A program made the position numbers and the translations under genes. From contig NZ_LVWI01000067.1 in the NCBI RefSeq assembly GCF_001909055.1, forward strand, positions 1 through 41,161: a DNA stretch of 41,161 nt. The letters are read 5' to 3'. Positions 7,604 to 15,847 of the stretch are shown one piece after another. The notes under the pieces were generated by a model. It did no database searches. It worked only from the letters and a program-made list of their open reading frames with translations, and was not told the origin of the DNA. Position 1 is the stretch's first letter. Every line of letters starts with the position of its first letter. The stretch is from Paenibacillus helianthi (GTDB taxonomy: Bacteria; Bacillota; Bacilli; Paenibacillales; Paenibacillaceae).

Positions 7604-8653
7604 TTGAAAGCTGCAATCCGCACCTTGGCTCTTATTATCCTTTTGCTGGCTGCAATCGGCGGGGGAGGAGTCTGGTACATCTGGAATGGCATGCAGCCGG
7701 TGAAGCCGGCAGGCCCGCCGGTAACCTTTACGATTGAGAAGGGTATGGGCAGCGCGAAAATTGCCGACCTGCTCGAACAAAACGGCATTATACGCAAAGG
7801 ATTATTTTTTAGAGGCTATCTGAAATGGGTCAAGGAAGGGTCCAGCTTCAAGGCAGGCACATATACCGCCAGTCCAGGCGACACCTATGATTCACTCATT
7901 GCCCGCCTGAATGCAGGGGATGTGGTGAAGAAGGATACTGTTTCATTTACGATTCCGGAGGGATATACGGCCAAGCAGGTTGCTAAAAAGCTTGCTGCAG
8001 CCTGGAATCAGAAACCCGAAGTATTCCTGAAAATTATAGATTCTGGAGCGGGTCTTGAAGCCGTGGGCAGACTGGGTATTCCTGAAGACAGCAAGCTTCG
8101 CCACCGCCTGGAGGGATACTTGTTTCCGGAGACGTATGAGCTTGTGAAGGAGAGTACACCGGAGCAGGTTGTTGAAGCGATGCTGGAGCAGCTTGAGAAG
8201 AAGCTGGACAGTATTAAAGGCTGGCAAGGCAAGCTGAAGAACCGCGGACTCTCCTTGCATGAACTGCTGACAGTGGCCTCGCTTGTAGAGCGTGAGGTCG
8301 TAGTGGACAGTGAACGTCCGATTGTGGCCGGAGTGATCTATAACAGGCTGGATAAAGGGCAGAAACTGGAGATCGATGCGACTGTTCAATACCTGCTGGA
8401 CAAACAGAAGCAACGGCTGTATGAGAAGGATCTGAAGGTCAATAGTCCTTATAATACCTATAAAAACGAAGGTCTGCCGCCTGGGCCGATCAGCAGTCCC
8501 GGTCTTGCATCCATTGAGGCGGCCCTGACGCCGGAAGCTTCGGATTATTATTTCTACGTAACCAAAAAGGATGGCTCACAGGGTCATTTATTCGGCAGGA
8601 CCTATAAGGAACATTTAGCCAATATCAAAAAAAGTGAACAAAATTCGCAGTAA
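7604..8653 (+). CDS. mltG: Endolytic peptidoglycan transglycosylase MltG
   Basis: 349 residues. MltG cleaves nascent glycan strands at the outer membrane face and sets glycan chain ends. One N-terminal membrane segment (about residues 7-28, AIRTLALIILLLAAIGGGG) is followed by a LysM-like part and the YceG catalytic domain. The catalytic glutamate is Glu229 in TVASLVERE; further hallmarks are LEIDATVQYLL, NTYKNEGLPPGPISSPG and FGRTYKEHL near the end. The TTG start follows GAGGAGTGA. It has its own promoter, and the next gene begins about 50 bp downstream. Confidence 0.95.
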   Translation: MKAAIRTLALIILLLAAIGGGGVWYIWNGMQPVKPAGPPVTFTIEKGMGSAKIADLLEQNGIIRKGLFFRGYLKWVKEGSSFKAGTYTASPGDTYDSLIARLNAGDVVKKDTVSFTIPEGYTAKQVAKKLAAAWNQKPEVFLKIIDSGAGLEAVGRLGIPEDSKLRHRLEGYLFPETYELVKESTPEQVVEAMLEQLEKKLDSIKGWQGKLKNRGLSLHELLTVASLVEREVVVDSERPIVAGVIYNRLDKGQKLEIDATVQYLLDKQKQRLYEKDLKVNSPYNTYKNEGLPPGPISSPGLASIEAALTPEASDYYFYVTKKDGSQGHLFGRTYKEHLANIKKSEQNSQ

Positions 8654-8706
8654 CCTATTAAAATAGAGTGTGATGCGGTTTGAACCGCGAAGTAGGAGGG
8701 TGCAAC

Positions 8707-9639
8707 ATGAATAACAAACCGGAGCTGCTGGCGACAGCCGCTTCCTTGGAAGAAGCAGCGGTGCTGCTGGAGGCCGGGGCAGATGCGCTGTTGATTGGCG
8801 ATGACCGCTTTGGCATGCGTCTGGCAGGCCATTTCTCGCTGGAGGATACCGCGAAGGTCGTCAAGCTGGCTCACGCCAAAGGCTGCAAAGTCTACGCAGG
8901 CCTGGGCGGTCTAATGTCGAACCGGCTGCTGGACGAGCTTCCCACTTATGTAAAAGCCATTGGGGTACTGGGTGTAGATGGCATCGAATTTGGTGATCCG
9001 GCTGTGCTCGCCGCAGTGAAGACGGAAGCGCCGGGACTGAAGCTGCACTGGAATGCAGAAATGACTTCAACCAACTATGCAACCGCCAATTACTGGGGCC
9101 GCAAGGGTGCTTCGCGGGTTGTTCTAGCCCGTGAGCTGAACATGGATGAAATGACAGAAATGGTGCCCCTGCTGGAAGTTGAAGCCCAGGTGCAGGTACA
9201 CGGCATGACGAATATTTATCATTCCAAGCGCAAGCTGGTCGCAAGCTACATGGCCCACCAGGGCCGTCCGAGCGACGGCGGAAGCCTTGGCAAGGAGCGC
9301 GGACTGTTTCTGATCGAAGCTGAACGCCCCAATGAAAAGTTTCCGATATACGAGGATGAGAATGGCACGCATATTATGAGCTCCGATGATATTTGCATCC
9401 TGGAGGATGTTCATTTTCTCCTGAAGGCAGGAGTGCAGAGTCTGAAGATTGAAGGACTCCTGAAGCCGGTTGCCTACAACGCAGCCGTCGTTAAGGCTTA
9501 TCGACATGCGATTGACCTCTACACTGCCAATCCTGAAGGCTATGCCTTCCAAGAGGATTGGATGGACGGCATACGTGCGCTGCAGGACCCTGAGCGTGAG
9601 CTGTCCTTCGGCTTTTTCTACAAGGAACAGGTATATTGA
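8707..9639 (+). CDS. trhP1: Peptidase U32 family protein, TrhP1/YrrN type (tRNA ho5U synthesis)
   Basis: 310 residues of the U32 family, closest in style to B. subtilis YrrN. YrrN and YrrO (TrhP1, TrhP2) are required for prephenate-dependent 5-hydroxyuridine at tRNA wobble position 34. Seen here are the repeated alpha/beta barrel start (ELLATAASLEEAAVLLEAGADALLIGDDRFGMR), the VQVHGMTNIYHSKRKLVASY stretch and the terminal GFFYKEQVY. The iron-sulfur cysteines present in the partner gene are absent, as expected for the short U32 type. ATG 8707 follows GTAGGAGGGTG. The usual methyltransferase gene (trmR/yrrM) between mltG and this gene is absent. Confidence 0.85.
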   Translation: MNNKPELLATAASLEEAAVLLEAGADALLIGDDRFGMRLAGHFSLEDTAKVVKLAHAKGCKVYAGLGGLMSNRLLDELPTYVKAIGVLGVDGIEFGDPAVLAAVKTEAPGLKLHWNAEMTSTNYATANYWGRKGASRVVLARELNMDEMTEMVPLLEVEAQVQVHGMTNIYHSKRKLVASYMAHQGRPSDGGSLGKERGLFLIEAERPNEKFPIYEDENGTHIMSSDDICILEDVHFLLKAGVQSLKIEGLLKPVAYNAAVVKAYRHAIDLYTANPEGYAFQEDWMDGIRALQDPERELSFGFFYKEQVY

Positions 9640-9698
9640 AAAATAATAAAAAAGTCAATGACTCAGCTTTTTAAAATAGATCTATAAGCAACATTCAG

Positions 9699-9849
9699 GT
9701 GTAGCAGCGGAGGGGAAGTTTGGAACTGTAGGAGCGTCAGAGCCCGCCTTTAGGTTTGGATTTCTACTGCGGCCAGCGGTTAAATTCAGGAAATCCAAAC
9801 CTAACAGCGGCCGGAGGTCCAAACATTCCCCGCAGCTGCGTTCAACACC
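9699..9849 (+). repeat. Dispersed nested palindrome, copy A1
   Basis: About 151 bp between the two U32 genes. Outer arms GGTGTAGCAGCGGAGGGGAAG and the complement of CCCCGCAGCTGCGTTCAACACC frame a GTTTGGA / TCCAAAC pair. Inside is a second perfect 15-bp hairpin (TTAGGTTTGGATTTC, loop about 25 nt with TACTGCGGCCAGCGG, then its complement at 9789-9804). Related to the copies at 20618, 30251, 40652 and 40936. It may separate the two genes transcriptionally or act as an mRNA structure. Confidence 0.75.
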
Positions 9850-9905
9850 AAAATGTAAGGTTTTTAGCTATTTTAACTGGTGAGACAATGGAGGGGAGAA
9901 CAGGA

Positions 9906-11237
9906 ATGGGAACCATGACCAAGCCGCAGCACAAGGGCAAACGTTACCGTCTGGACAAACCGGAGCTCCTTGCTCCGGCGGGCAATCTGGAGAAATTGAA
10001 ATTCGCCGTGCATTATGGTGCGGATGCAGTATATATTGGGGGACAGAAATACGGCCTGCGCTCGGGAGCGGATAATTTCAGCTTCGAGGAGATGCGCGAG
10101 GGTGTGGAATTTGCCAAAAAATACGGCGCCAAGGTCTTTGTCGCTACGAATATTTATGCCCACAATGAAGATATCGCAGGGATTGAAGAATACCTGCGTA
10201 ACCTATATGAAGCGGGGATCGCTGCCATTATCGTGGCCGACCCTGCCATCGTCGATACCGCCCGCCGCCTGGTGCCGGGCCTTGAAGTTCATCTGAGCAC
10301 CCAGCAGTCCACACTCAACTGGCAAGCCGTATCTTTCTGGAAGGAAGAAGGGCTTCCGCGTGTCGTCCTCGGCCGCGAAACGAGCCTTGAGGAAATCGCC
10401 GAAATCAAACAGCATGTCGATATTGAAATCGAGAGCTTCATCCATGGAGCGATGTGCTCCTCGTACTCCGGCCGTTGCGTGCTGTCTAACCACTTCACGG
10501 ACCGCGATTCGAACCGTGGGGGCTGCTGCCAGTCCTGCCGCTGGAAATACGATCTGTTCGAGGATGCCCGCCCTGAAGGCACTTGGGTATCCGAGGAGGA
10601 ACAGGCCCAGGCACAGCAGTCTCCTCTGCCGCTGCAGCCGGGAGTAACCCAGCTTCCCCTGCATCAGCCGGAGGATAACCCGTTCTCGATGGGTTCCAAG
10701 GATTTGTGTATGCTGGAGAGTATTCCCGAGCTGATCGAAGTCGGCATAGACAGCTTCAAGATTGAAGGACGGATGAAGTCGATCCACTACGTGGCGACGG
10801 TTGTCAATGCCTACCGCAAAGCCATCGATTCCTATATGGCTGACCCTGAAGGGTACGTACTGAAGCCGGAATGGCTGGAAGAGCTGCAAAAGGCGGCGAA
10901 CCGTCCGCTGAACACCGGATTTTTCTACGATACGCCGGATCATGAGGATCATATTTATGAGCCGGAAGAAAAGGCTGCGCCTTATGACTTCGCCGGACTG
11001 GTGCTGGAGTACGATGCGGTTAGCGGAACCGCGCTGATTCAGCAGCGCAATCACTTCAAGCCAGGGCAGGAAGTGGAGTTCTTCGGACCTGACAATACGT
11101 TCTTCAAACAAACAGTAGGCGAGCTGTGGGACGAGGAAGGTCAGCCGCTTGATGCGGCACGTCACCCGCTGCAGCGGGTACGAATGAAGGTCGATCAGCC
11201 TGTGGCTTATTTCGACATGATGCGCAAGAAGAAATAG
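9906..11237 (+). CDS. trhP2: Peptidase U32 family protein, TrhP2/YrrO type (tRNA ho5U synthesis)
   Basis: 443 residues; partner of the preceding U32 protein in wobble uridine hydroxylation, by analogy with B. subtilis YrrO and E. coli TrhP. The barrel starts PELLAPAGNLEKLKFAVHYGADAVYIGG. A cysteine cluster (Cys184, Cys191, Cys207/208, Cys211 in CSSYSGRC and GGCCQSC) fits the iron-sulfur site of the family. SMGSKDLCML, KIEGRMKS and the C-terminal beta-rich domain complete it. I take ATG 9906, with GAGGGG about 9 nt upstream; ATG 9915 is possible. A 266-bp gap holding palindrome A1 separates it from trhP1. udk and greA, which follow in Bacillus, are not present. Confidence 0.88.
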   Translation: MGTMTKPQHKGKRYRLDKPELLAPAGNLEKLKFAVHYGADAVYIGGQKYGLRSGADNFSFEEMREGVEFAKKYGAKVFVATNIYAHNEDIAGIEEYLRNLYEAGIAAIIVADPAIVDTARRLVPGLEVHLSTQQSTLNWQAVSFWKEEGLPRVVLGRETSLEEIAEIKQHVDIEIESFIHGAMCSSYSGRCVLSNHFTDRDSNRGGCCQSCRWKYDLFEDARPEGTWVSEEEQAQAQQSPLPLQPGVTQLPLHQPEDNPFSMGSKDLCMLESIPELIEVGIDSFKIEGRMKSIHYVATVVNAYRKAIDSYMADPEGYVLKPEWLEELQKAANRPLNTGFFYDTPDHEDHIYEPEEKAAPYDFAGLVLEYDAVSGTALIQQRNHFKPGQEVEFFGPDNTFFKQTVGELWDEEGQPLDAARHPLQRVRMKVDQPVAYFDMMRKKK

Positions 11238-11268
11238 TGTGTTTGTGAGTTTGTTTTGTGTTCTTTAC

Positions 11269-11303
11269 AGGAATGCACCTCATATTGAGGGGCATTCCTT
11301 TTT
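11269..11303 (+). terminator. Terminator after trhP2
   Basis: AGGAATGC / GCATTCCT with an inner CCTCA / TGAGG pairing and a TTTTT tail. Confidence 0.9.
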
Positions 11304-11370
11304 GGTATATAGAATAAAATGGAAAATGACTAAAATATATAAAGATTCTGTGGTAATTTCTAAAGAAAAC

Positions 11371-11398
11371 TAAGAAATTGTACCTACACTGCCGATAT
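11371..11398 (+). promoter_or_regulatory. SigD-type (flagellar/chemotaxis) promoter of the MCP gene
   Basis: A perfect -10 GCCGATAT at 11391-11398 with TAAG 16 nt upstream (consensus TAAA, N15-16, GCCGATAT). SigD promoters are typical of chemoreceptor genes, which is what follows. Confidence 0.8.
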
Positions 11399-11405
11399 AA
11401 ATAAG

Positions 11406-11419
11406 AGCGAACGCTTACA
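11406..11419. promoter_or_regulatory. cre-like / TGTAAGC operator in the MCP leader
   Basis: On the minus strand TGTAAGCGTTCGCT matches the cre consensus TGWAARCGYTWNCW at 13 of 14 positions. It lies just after the SigD promoter, where a bound repressor would block transcription. Either CcpA or the local LacI-family protein could bind; see the related sites at 23152 and 25439. Confidence 0.5.
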
Positions 11420-11449
11420 TATGTCTTCTAATCTAACTGGCAGGTGATT

Positions 11450-13741
11450 ATGATGGTTGCTCCTAAACGGGAGAGCAATGGGGAAGAGCGGAAAGAGAGA
11501 AGGATGAAATTGACAAAGAAGAATAAGACCAACAAGAAACAACCGTCGAACGTCCAGAAATCTGATACAAACCTTACAGATGAAGTACAGGAAACAGTAA
11601 AGAAGGCTGCCCCAACTAATAAACGTATAGGCTCAGGTCTTTCTGCTAAGGGAATGCTGCATGGTTCCGTAAGTCAGATCAAGAGGGTCAATCCTAATAA
11701 GTCGGTTGGGGTCAAGCTGTTCTTGATCTTTTTATCCTCCATTGTGGTAGTTGTACTGGCTCTGGGGCTATTGTCCTATAGTAAAGCTAAGAACACGATT
11801 AAGAATAATGTGTCGGAAGCTAACCGCCAGACGATTATTCAGACCTCGGAGAAGCTTGATATTACACTGAAGCAATATGAAAATTTGGCCATGCAGCTCT
11901 TTTTTGATCCGCAAATGCAGAACAATCTGACAGATCTGGCCTCTGCAGAATCCAGTTACGATAAATTCGTGGCTACGGATGCGATGAATAAAAAGCTTTC
12001 CAGCCAGACGACTACAGACTCTAATATTGTAGCGATTACACTGATTCCGACTTCCAAAGATTTTGATATTGTTTCAAGTGGAAGCTCCAGCATGAAGCTG
12101 GACAGTGTCAGAGATCAGGCATGGTTCAAAACAGTGGTTGCAAATGCCGAGAGCTACAAGAGCTATTATTCCGGTGAGGAAAAATCGGCACAGAACTATT
12201 GGTTCCCTACATCCGTAGCAGGAGAAAACGGGAAGAATATTGCGATGGTCAGATCACTAAAAAATCTTGGAGCCAATTCAGGATATGTGATTATGCTTGA
12301 ACTGAAGAATACACTGCTGGAGGAAGCCTTCAAGAGCGTAACACTTGGAGACGGCTCACGGATTCAGCTCGTTGCACCTGACGGGACCGTAGTGGCTTCC
12401 TCCATTCCTGAAGAGGATGGCAAGGTATCGGAGCTTGGATTTATTAAAGAGAGCAAGACCAACAGTAAGAGCCAGGATGCCACGGACGCAAAAGGCGAAG
12501 ATGTTCTGGCTGTCTACAGTCCTATGGCCAAAGCGGACTGGAAGCTGACAGGTATTGTCCCTACCGGTGAACTGGTGAAGGCTGCAACTCCAATTCTGTT
12601 CACAACCTTTCTGGCTGCTGCTGCTGCTGCGCTACTGGCCGTGCTGGTCGGTATTGGGATGGTACGGATGATTGCCCGCCCGCTGGCCCGGTTGAAGGAT
12701 CTTATGGTCGAAGGTGCAAAGGGCGACCTGAGCGTACGCACCGAATATGTATCCAAGGATGAAATTGGTGAACTGTCGGCATCCTTTAATACGATGATGG
12801 AGCGGATCACCGAACTGGTTGCCCAGACAACGGATACCGCACGTGAAGTGCTGGAAACCGCTGGTGAACTTGGTGATGCTTCACGCAAGACAGCGATTTC
12901 CGCGAAGGAAATTGCGGCAGCTACGGAAGAGATTGCCGGTGGCGCAGGAAGCCTTGCACAGGAGGCTGAACGTGGCAATGAGCTTACGGATCTGATCGGA
13001 ACTCAGATGCAGAGCGTCATCGCAGCGAACGCCGAGATGGATGAAGCAGCCCGCGGAGTGGGAGAAGCCAGCGGTCAAGGTGCGAAGCAACTGGAAGAGT
13101 TGCTGACGCAGACCAGCCGTACTGGTGAGATGACTACTGCACTGGTTGATCGGGTCAACAATTTGAAAGAAACGGTATTCTCGGTCATCAAGGTGCTGGA
13201 TGTGATGAAGAATATTACACAGCAGACGAACATCCTCTCGCTCAATGCGACGATCGAGGCAGCAAGAGCTGGTGAAGCAGGACGCGGATTTATGGTTGTA
13301 GCTGATGAGGTCCGGCAGCTGGCTGACCAATCCAAACAGTCCATCGCCGTTGTAGCCGGCATTACCGATAAGATTATTACGGAAATGAATGAGACAGTGG
13401 CAGTGTTGTCCGAGGTTGCACCACTCTTTAAACAGCAGATGAGTTCGGTGAAGAGCACCAGTGATATCTTCGTATCCGTACAAGGGCAAATGGAAGATTT
13501 CATCTCCAGTCTGGAGTCGGTTACCGGAGCCATTGACAGTCTGAATCATTCGCAGGGCGTCTTGTCGGATGCCATGGGTAATGTAAGCGCAGTGGCCCAG
13601 CAGTCCTCGGCCACTTCGGAAGAGGTTGCTTCCCTAAGCAATGAACAGCAGAATGTCAGCGATCAGCTCGTTGCACTCTCCGGCAAACTGGAAAGCGTCT
13701 CAACCCAGCTGAAAGATAAGCTCTCCCTGTTTACGATTTAA
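11450..13741 (+). CDS. Methyl-accepting chemotaxis protein
   Basis: 763 residues from ATG 11450. This transmembrane chemoreceptor signals to CheA/CheW. Two membrane segments (about 88-110 and 381-405) enclose a large extracellular ligand domain, probably of the dCache type. A HAMP domain follows (RPLARLKDLMVEGAKGDL onward). The signalling hairpin tip is intact and typical (NILSLNATIEAARAGEAGRG, then VVADEVRQLADQS). Unusual is a basic cytoplasmic leader of about 85 residues before the first membrane segment, rich in Lys and Asn. Start uncertain: 11450/11453 follow AGGTG; ATG 11504 (MKLTKKNK) has only a weak purine-rich site. A SigD promoter and a cre-like site lie upstream. Ligand unknown. Confidence 0.93.
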   Translation: MMVAPKRESNGEERKERRMKLTKKNKTNKKQPSNVQKSDTNLTDEVQETVKKAAPTNKRIGSGLSAKGMLHGSVSQIKRVNPNKSVGVKLFLIFLSSIVVVVLALGLLSYSKAKNTIKNNVSEANRQTIIQTSEKLDITLKQYENLAMQLFFDPQMQNNLTDLASAESSYDKFVATDAMNKKLSSQTTTDSNIVAITLIPTSKDFDIVSSGSSSMKLDSVRDQAWFKTVVANAESYKSYYSGEEKSAQNYWFPTSVAGENGKNIAMVRSLKNLGANSGYVIMLELKNTLLEEAFKSVTLGDGSRIQLVAPDGTVVASSIPEEDGKVSELGFIKESKTNSKSQDATDAKGEDVLAVYSPMAKADWKLTGIVPTGELVKAATPILFTTFLAAAAAALLAVLVGIGMVRMIARPLARLKDLMVEGAKGDLSVRTEYVSKDEIGELSASFNTMMERITELVAQTTDTAREVLETAGELGDASRKTAISAKEIAAATEEIAGGAGSLAQEAERGNELTDLIGTQMQSVIAANAEMDEAARGVGEASGQGAKQLEELLTQTSRTGEMTTALVDRVNNLKETVFSVIKVLDVMKNITQQTNILSLNATIEAARAGEAGRGFMVVADEVRQLADQSKQSIAVVAGITDKIITEMNETVAVLSEVAPLFKQQMSSVKSTSDIFVSVQGQMEDFISSLESVTGAIDSLNHSQGVLSDAMGNVSAVAQQSSATSEEVASLSNEQQNVSDQLVALSGKLESVSTQLKDKLSLFTI

Positions 13742-13774
13742 TAAAGATTAAGAGTTTCTAACCTCTAGTGAACA

Positions 13775-13817
13775 AGCGTTCCGCAAGCCGGCAATCGGCA
13801 GCGGGGCGCTTTTTTTT
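13775..13817 (+). terminator. Terminator of the MCP gene
   Basis: AGCGTTCCGC pairs with GCGGGGCGCT (two G-U pairs) around an inner GCCG/CGGC hairpin, followed by a run of eight T. Confidence 0.85.
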
Positions 13818-13850
13818 GCAAGATATTCAACGCTTGGTAATGTAATTTCC

Positions 13851-13879
13851 TTGTACATCAGGGAACTAACACGTATAAT
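13851..13879 (+). promoter_or_regulatory. SigA-type promoter of the kinase/binding protein/LacI operon
   Basis: TTGTAC, a 17-nt spacer, then a perfect TATAAT; start of transcription near 13886. Confidence 0.82.
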
Positions 13880-13883
13880 TATT

Positions 13884-13919
13884 TTGTTAGGGGATTGTTA
13901 TTTTTTCTTGAATTGTTAG
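13884..13919 (+). promoter_or_regulatory. TTGTTAK box cluster at the kinase promoter
   Basis: Three direct copies: TTGTTAG (13884-13890), TTGTTAT (13895-13901) and TTGTTAG (13913-13919). The first two are 11 nt apart, one helical turn. The same heptamer clusters at the GH113/regulator and importer promoters. They overlap or follow the transcription start. Confidence 0.45.
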
Positions 13920-13947
13920 GTGAAGCTGGAACAAGGAGAAGGACCGA

Positions 13948-15834
13948 ATGAAAGTAAAACGCAGTCACACCTGGTGGTCCTATGTGGGGGACATGAGCAT
14001 GGAACGTAAGCTACTCCTCGTCTTCCTGATTATTATTACACTTCCGCTTTCGTTCATCAGTGTGATCAGCTTCAAGAGCTACTCCGAATCGATTCAGGCG
14101 AACACAGTTGCCTATTCAGAGAAGCTGATTGATCAGATGATGGATTCTATTGATGACTATATTGAGGATATGAAACGGATTTCGTCCATGCCTGCCTATG
14201 TTAACGATATCAAGCAGAATTTGATCCGCTCGAACCGCTATTATGAACAACAACAGATGATGGAGAGCAAAGGGAGCAGCACACAGGTTGCTCCTGGCGA
14301 TTTTGATTTGCTGCTGTCCATTCAGCGGGGCATTGAAGGGAATATCTCTTTCATTAACAATATTAAGCGGGGAACCAACTCGGTATATATTTTCGACGGC
14401 TACGGCAATGGATATTATTCTGCCAAGGATGGCGGTGTACGTCTGGACCTGAAACAGAGCTACAAATTTTGGAGCGAGAAGGCCAAGAATTCCAGTGGCG
14501 AGGCGCTGCTCTTTGGCACCCAGGCGTATACGAGCAATCTGCAGAGCACCCGCTATGCTTTTACTGTGGTCCGCAAAATTGTTGACGGGCTGTGGAATCC
14601 GATTGGACTGATTGCAGTGGAAGCCAACATCAGCAATCTGGAAAATCAGGTGGCCGAACTGGATACCGTAACCCACGGGAAGTCAATCATAGTGGATGAG
14701 GACGGCAAAGTGATTTTTGACAGCGAACAGAGACTACTCACGACCGATATTTCCCATACCAGCCTGTTCCGTCAGGCTTCAGGCAATGCCGGGAGTTTTT
14801 ATGATACCGTGTCAGGCAAGGAACGGCTTAATATTTATTCAAGCTCTTCCAAGACCAATTGGAAGGTCATCATTTCTATTCCTGTGGATGAGCTAACGCG
14901 CGGGGTGAAGCTGACCCGTAACGCTACCTTTGCCGCTACCCTGATTATTATCGTGCTGGCGCTGATCATTTCGATTATTCTGTCGTTTGCCTTAACCAAA
15001 CCGCTAACCCAAATGATCGAGCTGATGAAAAAGGTGCAGAACGGCGATCTGGATGTGACTTTCCGCGTCAGACGGCGGGATGAGATTGGCCTGCTCGGCC
15101 ATCAATTCAACCGGATGCTGGCCCGTATCCGGCAGCTGATTCAGGATATATACCGGATTGAGGAACAGAAGAAAGAGGCAGAGCTGCAGGCGCTGCAGAG
15201 CCAGATCAATCCGCATTTTATATACAATACATTGGAATCCATCCGTATGACTGCAGAGATCAATGATGACGTGGAAGCCGCGGATATGATCTCCATTCTG
15301 GGCAAGCTCCTGCGTTACAGTACCAGTGAGTTGTCCGGTATAACGACCATGAAGCAAGAGCTGCTGTATGTCCGTAATTATGTCGAGCTGCTGGGCTGCC
15401 GGTATCCCGGAAGGTTCGTGCTGCAGATCGATGTTCCCGAGACGCTGGACAACTACTCCATGATTAAGCTGGTTTTTCAGCCGATCATTGAGAATGCCGC
15501 CTACCATGGATTGGATGATACCAAGGACCAGATGCATCTGAGCATTAAGTGTGAAGTCACAGAGCAGAAGCTTCTGTTCCATATCCGGGATGACGGCTGC
15601 GGGATGGAACAGGCTACACTCGATAAGCTGAGCGACAGTCTGAAGCGTGAAATGCCTCCGAAGAAAAGCATCAATGGGGGCATTGGGATGAAAAATGTTC
15701 ATCAACGGATTCAGCTTCATTATGGAGCAGCCTATGGCATTGAGGTCTTTAGCAAGCTGGGGGAAGGGACGGATGTGATTTTATCCCTGCCGCTTCTGAG
15801 TCCGCTCGACCAGGAAATGAAGGGAAGAGAATAG
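13948..15834 (+). CDS. YesM-type sensor histidine kinase (orphan; sugar-sensing)
   Basis: 628 residues. Membrane segment about 22-41, a large extracellular dCache-like domain, a second membrane segment about 329-350, a HAMP domain, then the His_kinase domain with LQSQINPHFIYNTLESIR (phospho-acceptor His423). The ATPase domain shows IIENAAYHGL, DDGCGM and GGIGMKNV. This architecture is that of YesM/LytS-like kinases that pair with AraC-type (YesN) regulators, usually encoded next door. Here no regulator adjoins; instead a sugar-binding lipoprotein starts 13 bp downstream. The nearest AraC-type regulator is at 24431. ATG 13948 follows AAGGAGAAGG. Likely role: sensing extracellular oligosaccharide, perhaps through the binding protein (inference). 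Confidence 0.93.
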   Translation: MKVKRSHTWWSYVGDMSMERKLLLVFLIIITLPLSFISVISFKSYSESIQANTVAYSEKLIDQMMDSIDDYIEDMKRISSMPAYVNDIKQNLIRSNRYYEQQQMMESKGSSTQVAPGDFDLLLSIQRGIEGNISFINNIKRGTNSVYIFDGYGNGYYSAKDGGVRLDLKQSYKFWSEKAKNSSGEALLFGTQAYTSNLQSTRYAFTVVRKIVDGLWNPIGLIAVEANISNLENQVAELDTVTHGKSIIVDEDGKVIFDSEQRLLTTDISHTSLFRQASGNAGSFYDTVSGKERLNIYSSSSKTNWKVIISIPVDELTRGVKLTRNATFAATLIIIVLALIISIILSFALTKPLTQMIELMKKVQNGDLDVTFRVRRRDEIGLLGHQFNRMLARIRQLIQDIYRIEEQKKEAELQALQSQINPHFIYNTLESIRMTAEINDDVEAADMISILGKLLRYSTSELSGITTMKQELLYVRNYVELLGCRYPGRFVLQIDVPETLDNYSMIKLVFQPIIENAAYHGLDDTKDQMHLSIKCEVTEQKLLFHIRDDGCGMEQATLDKLSDSLKREMPPKKSINGGIGMKNVHQRIQLHYGAAYGIEVFSKLGEGTDVILSLPLLSPLDQEMKGRE

Positions 15835-15847
15835 AGGAGGAGTCCGC

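Noticed and set aside
9640..9698. A possible weak AAAAAG/CTTTTT terminator after trhP1
   Set aside because: The stem is short and A/T only, with a long loop; not reliable.
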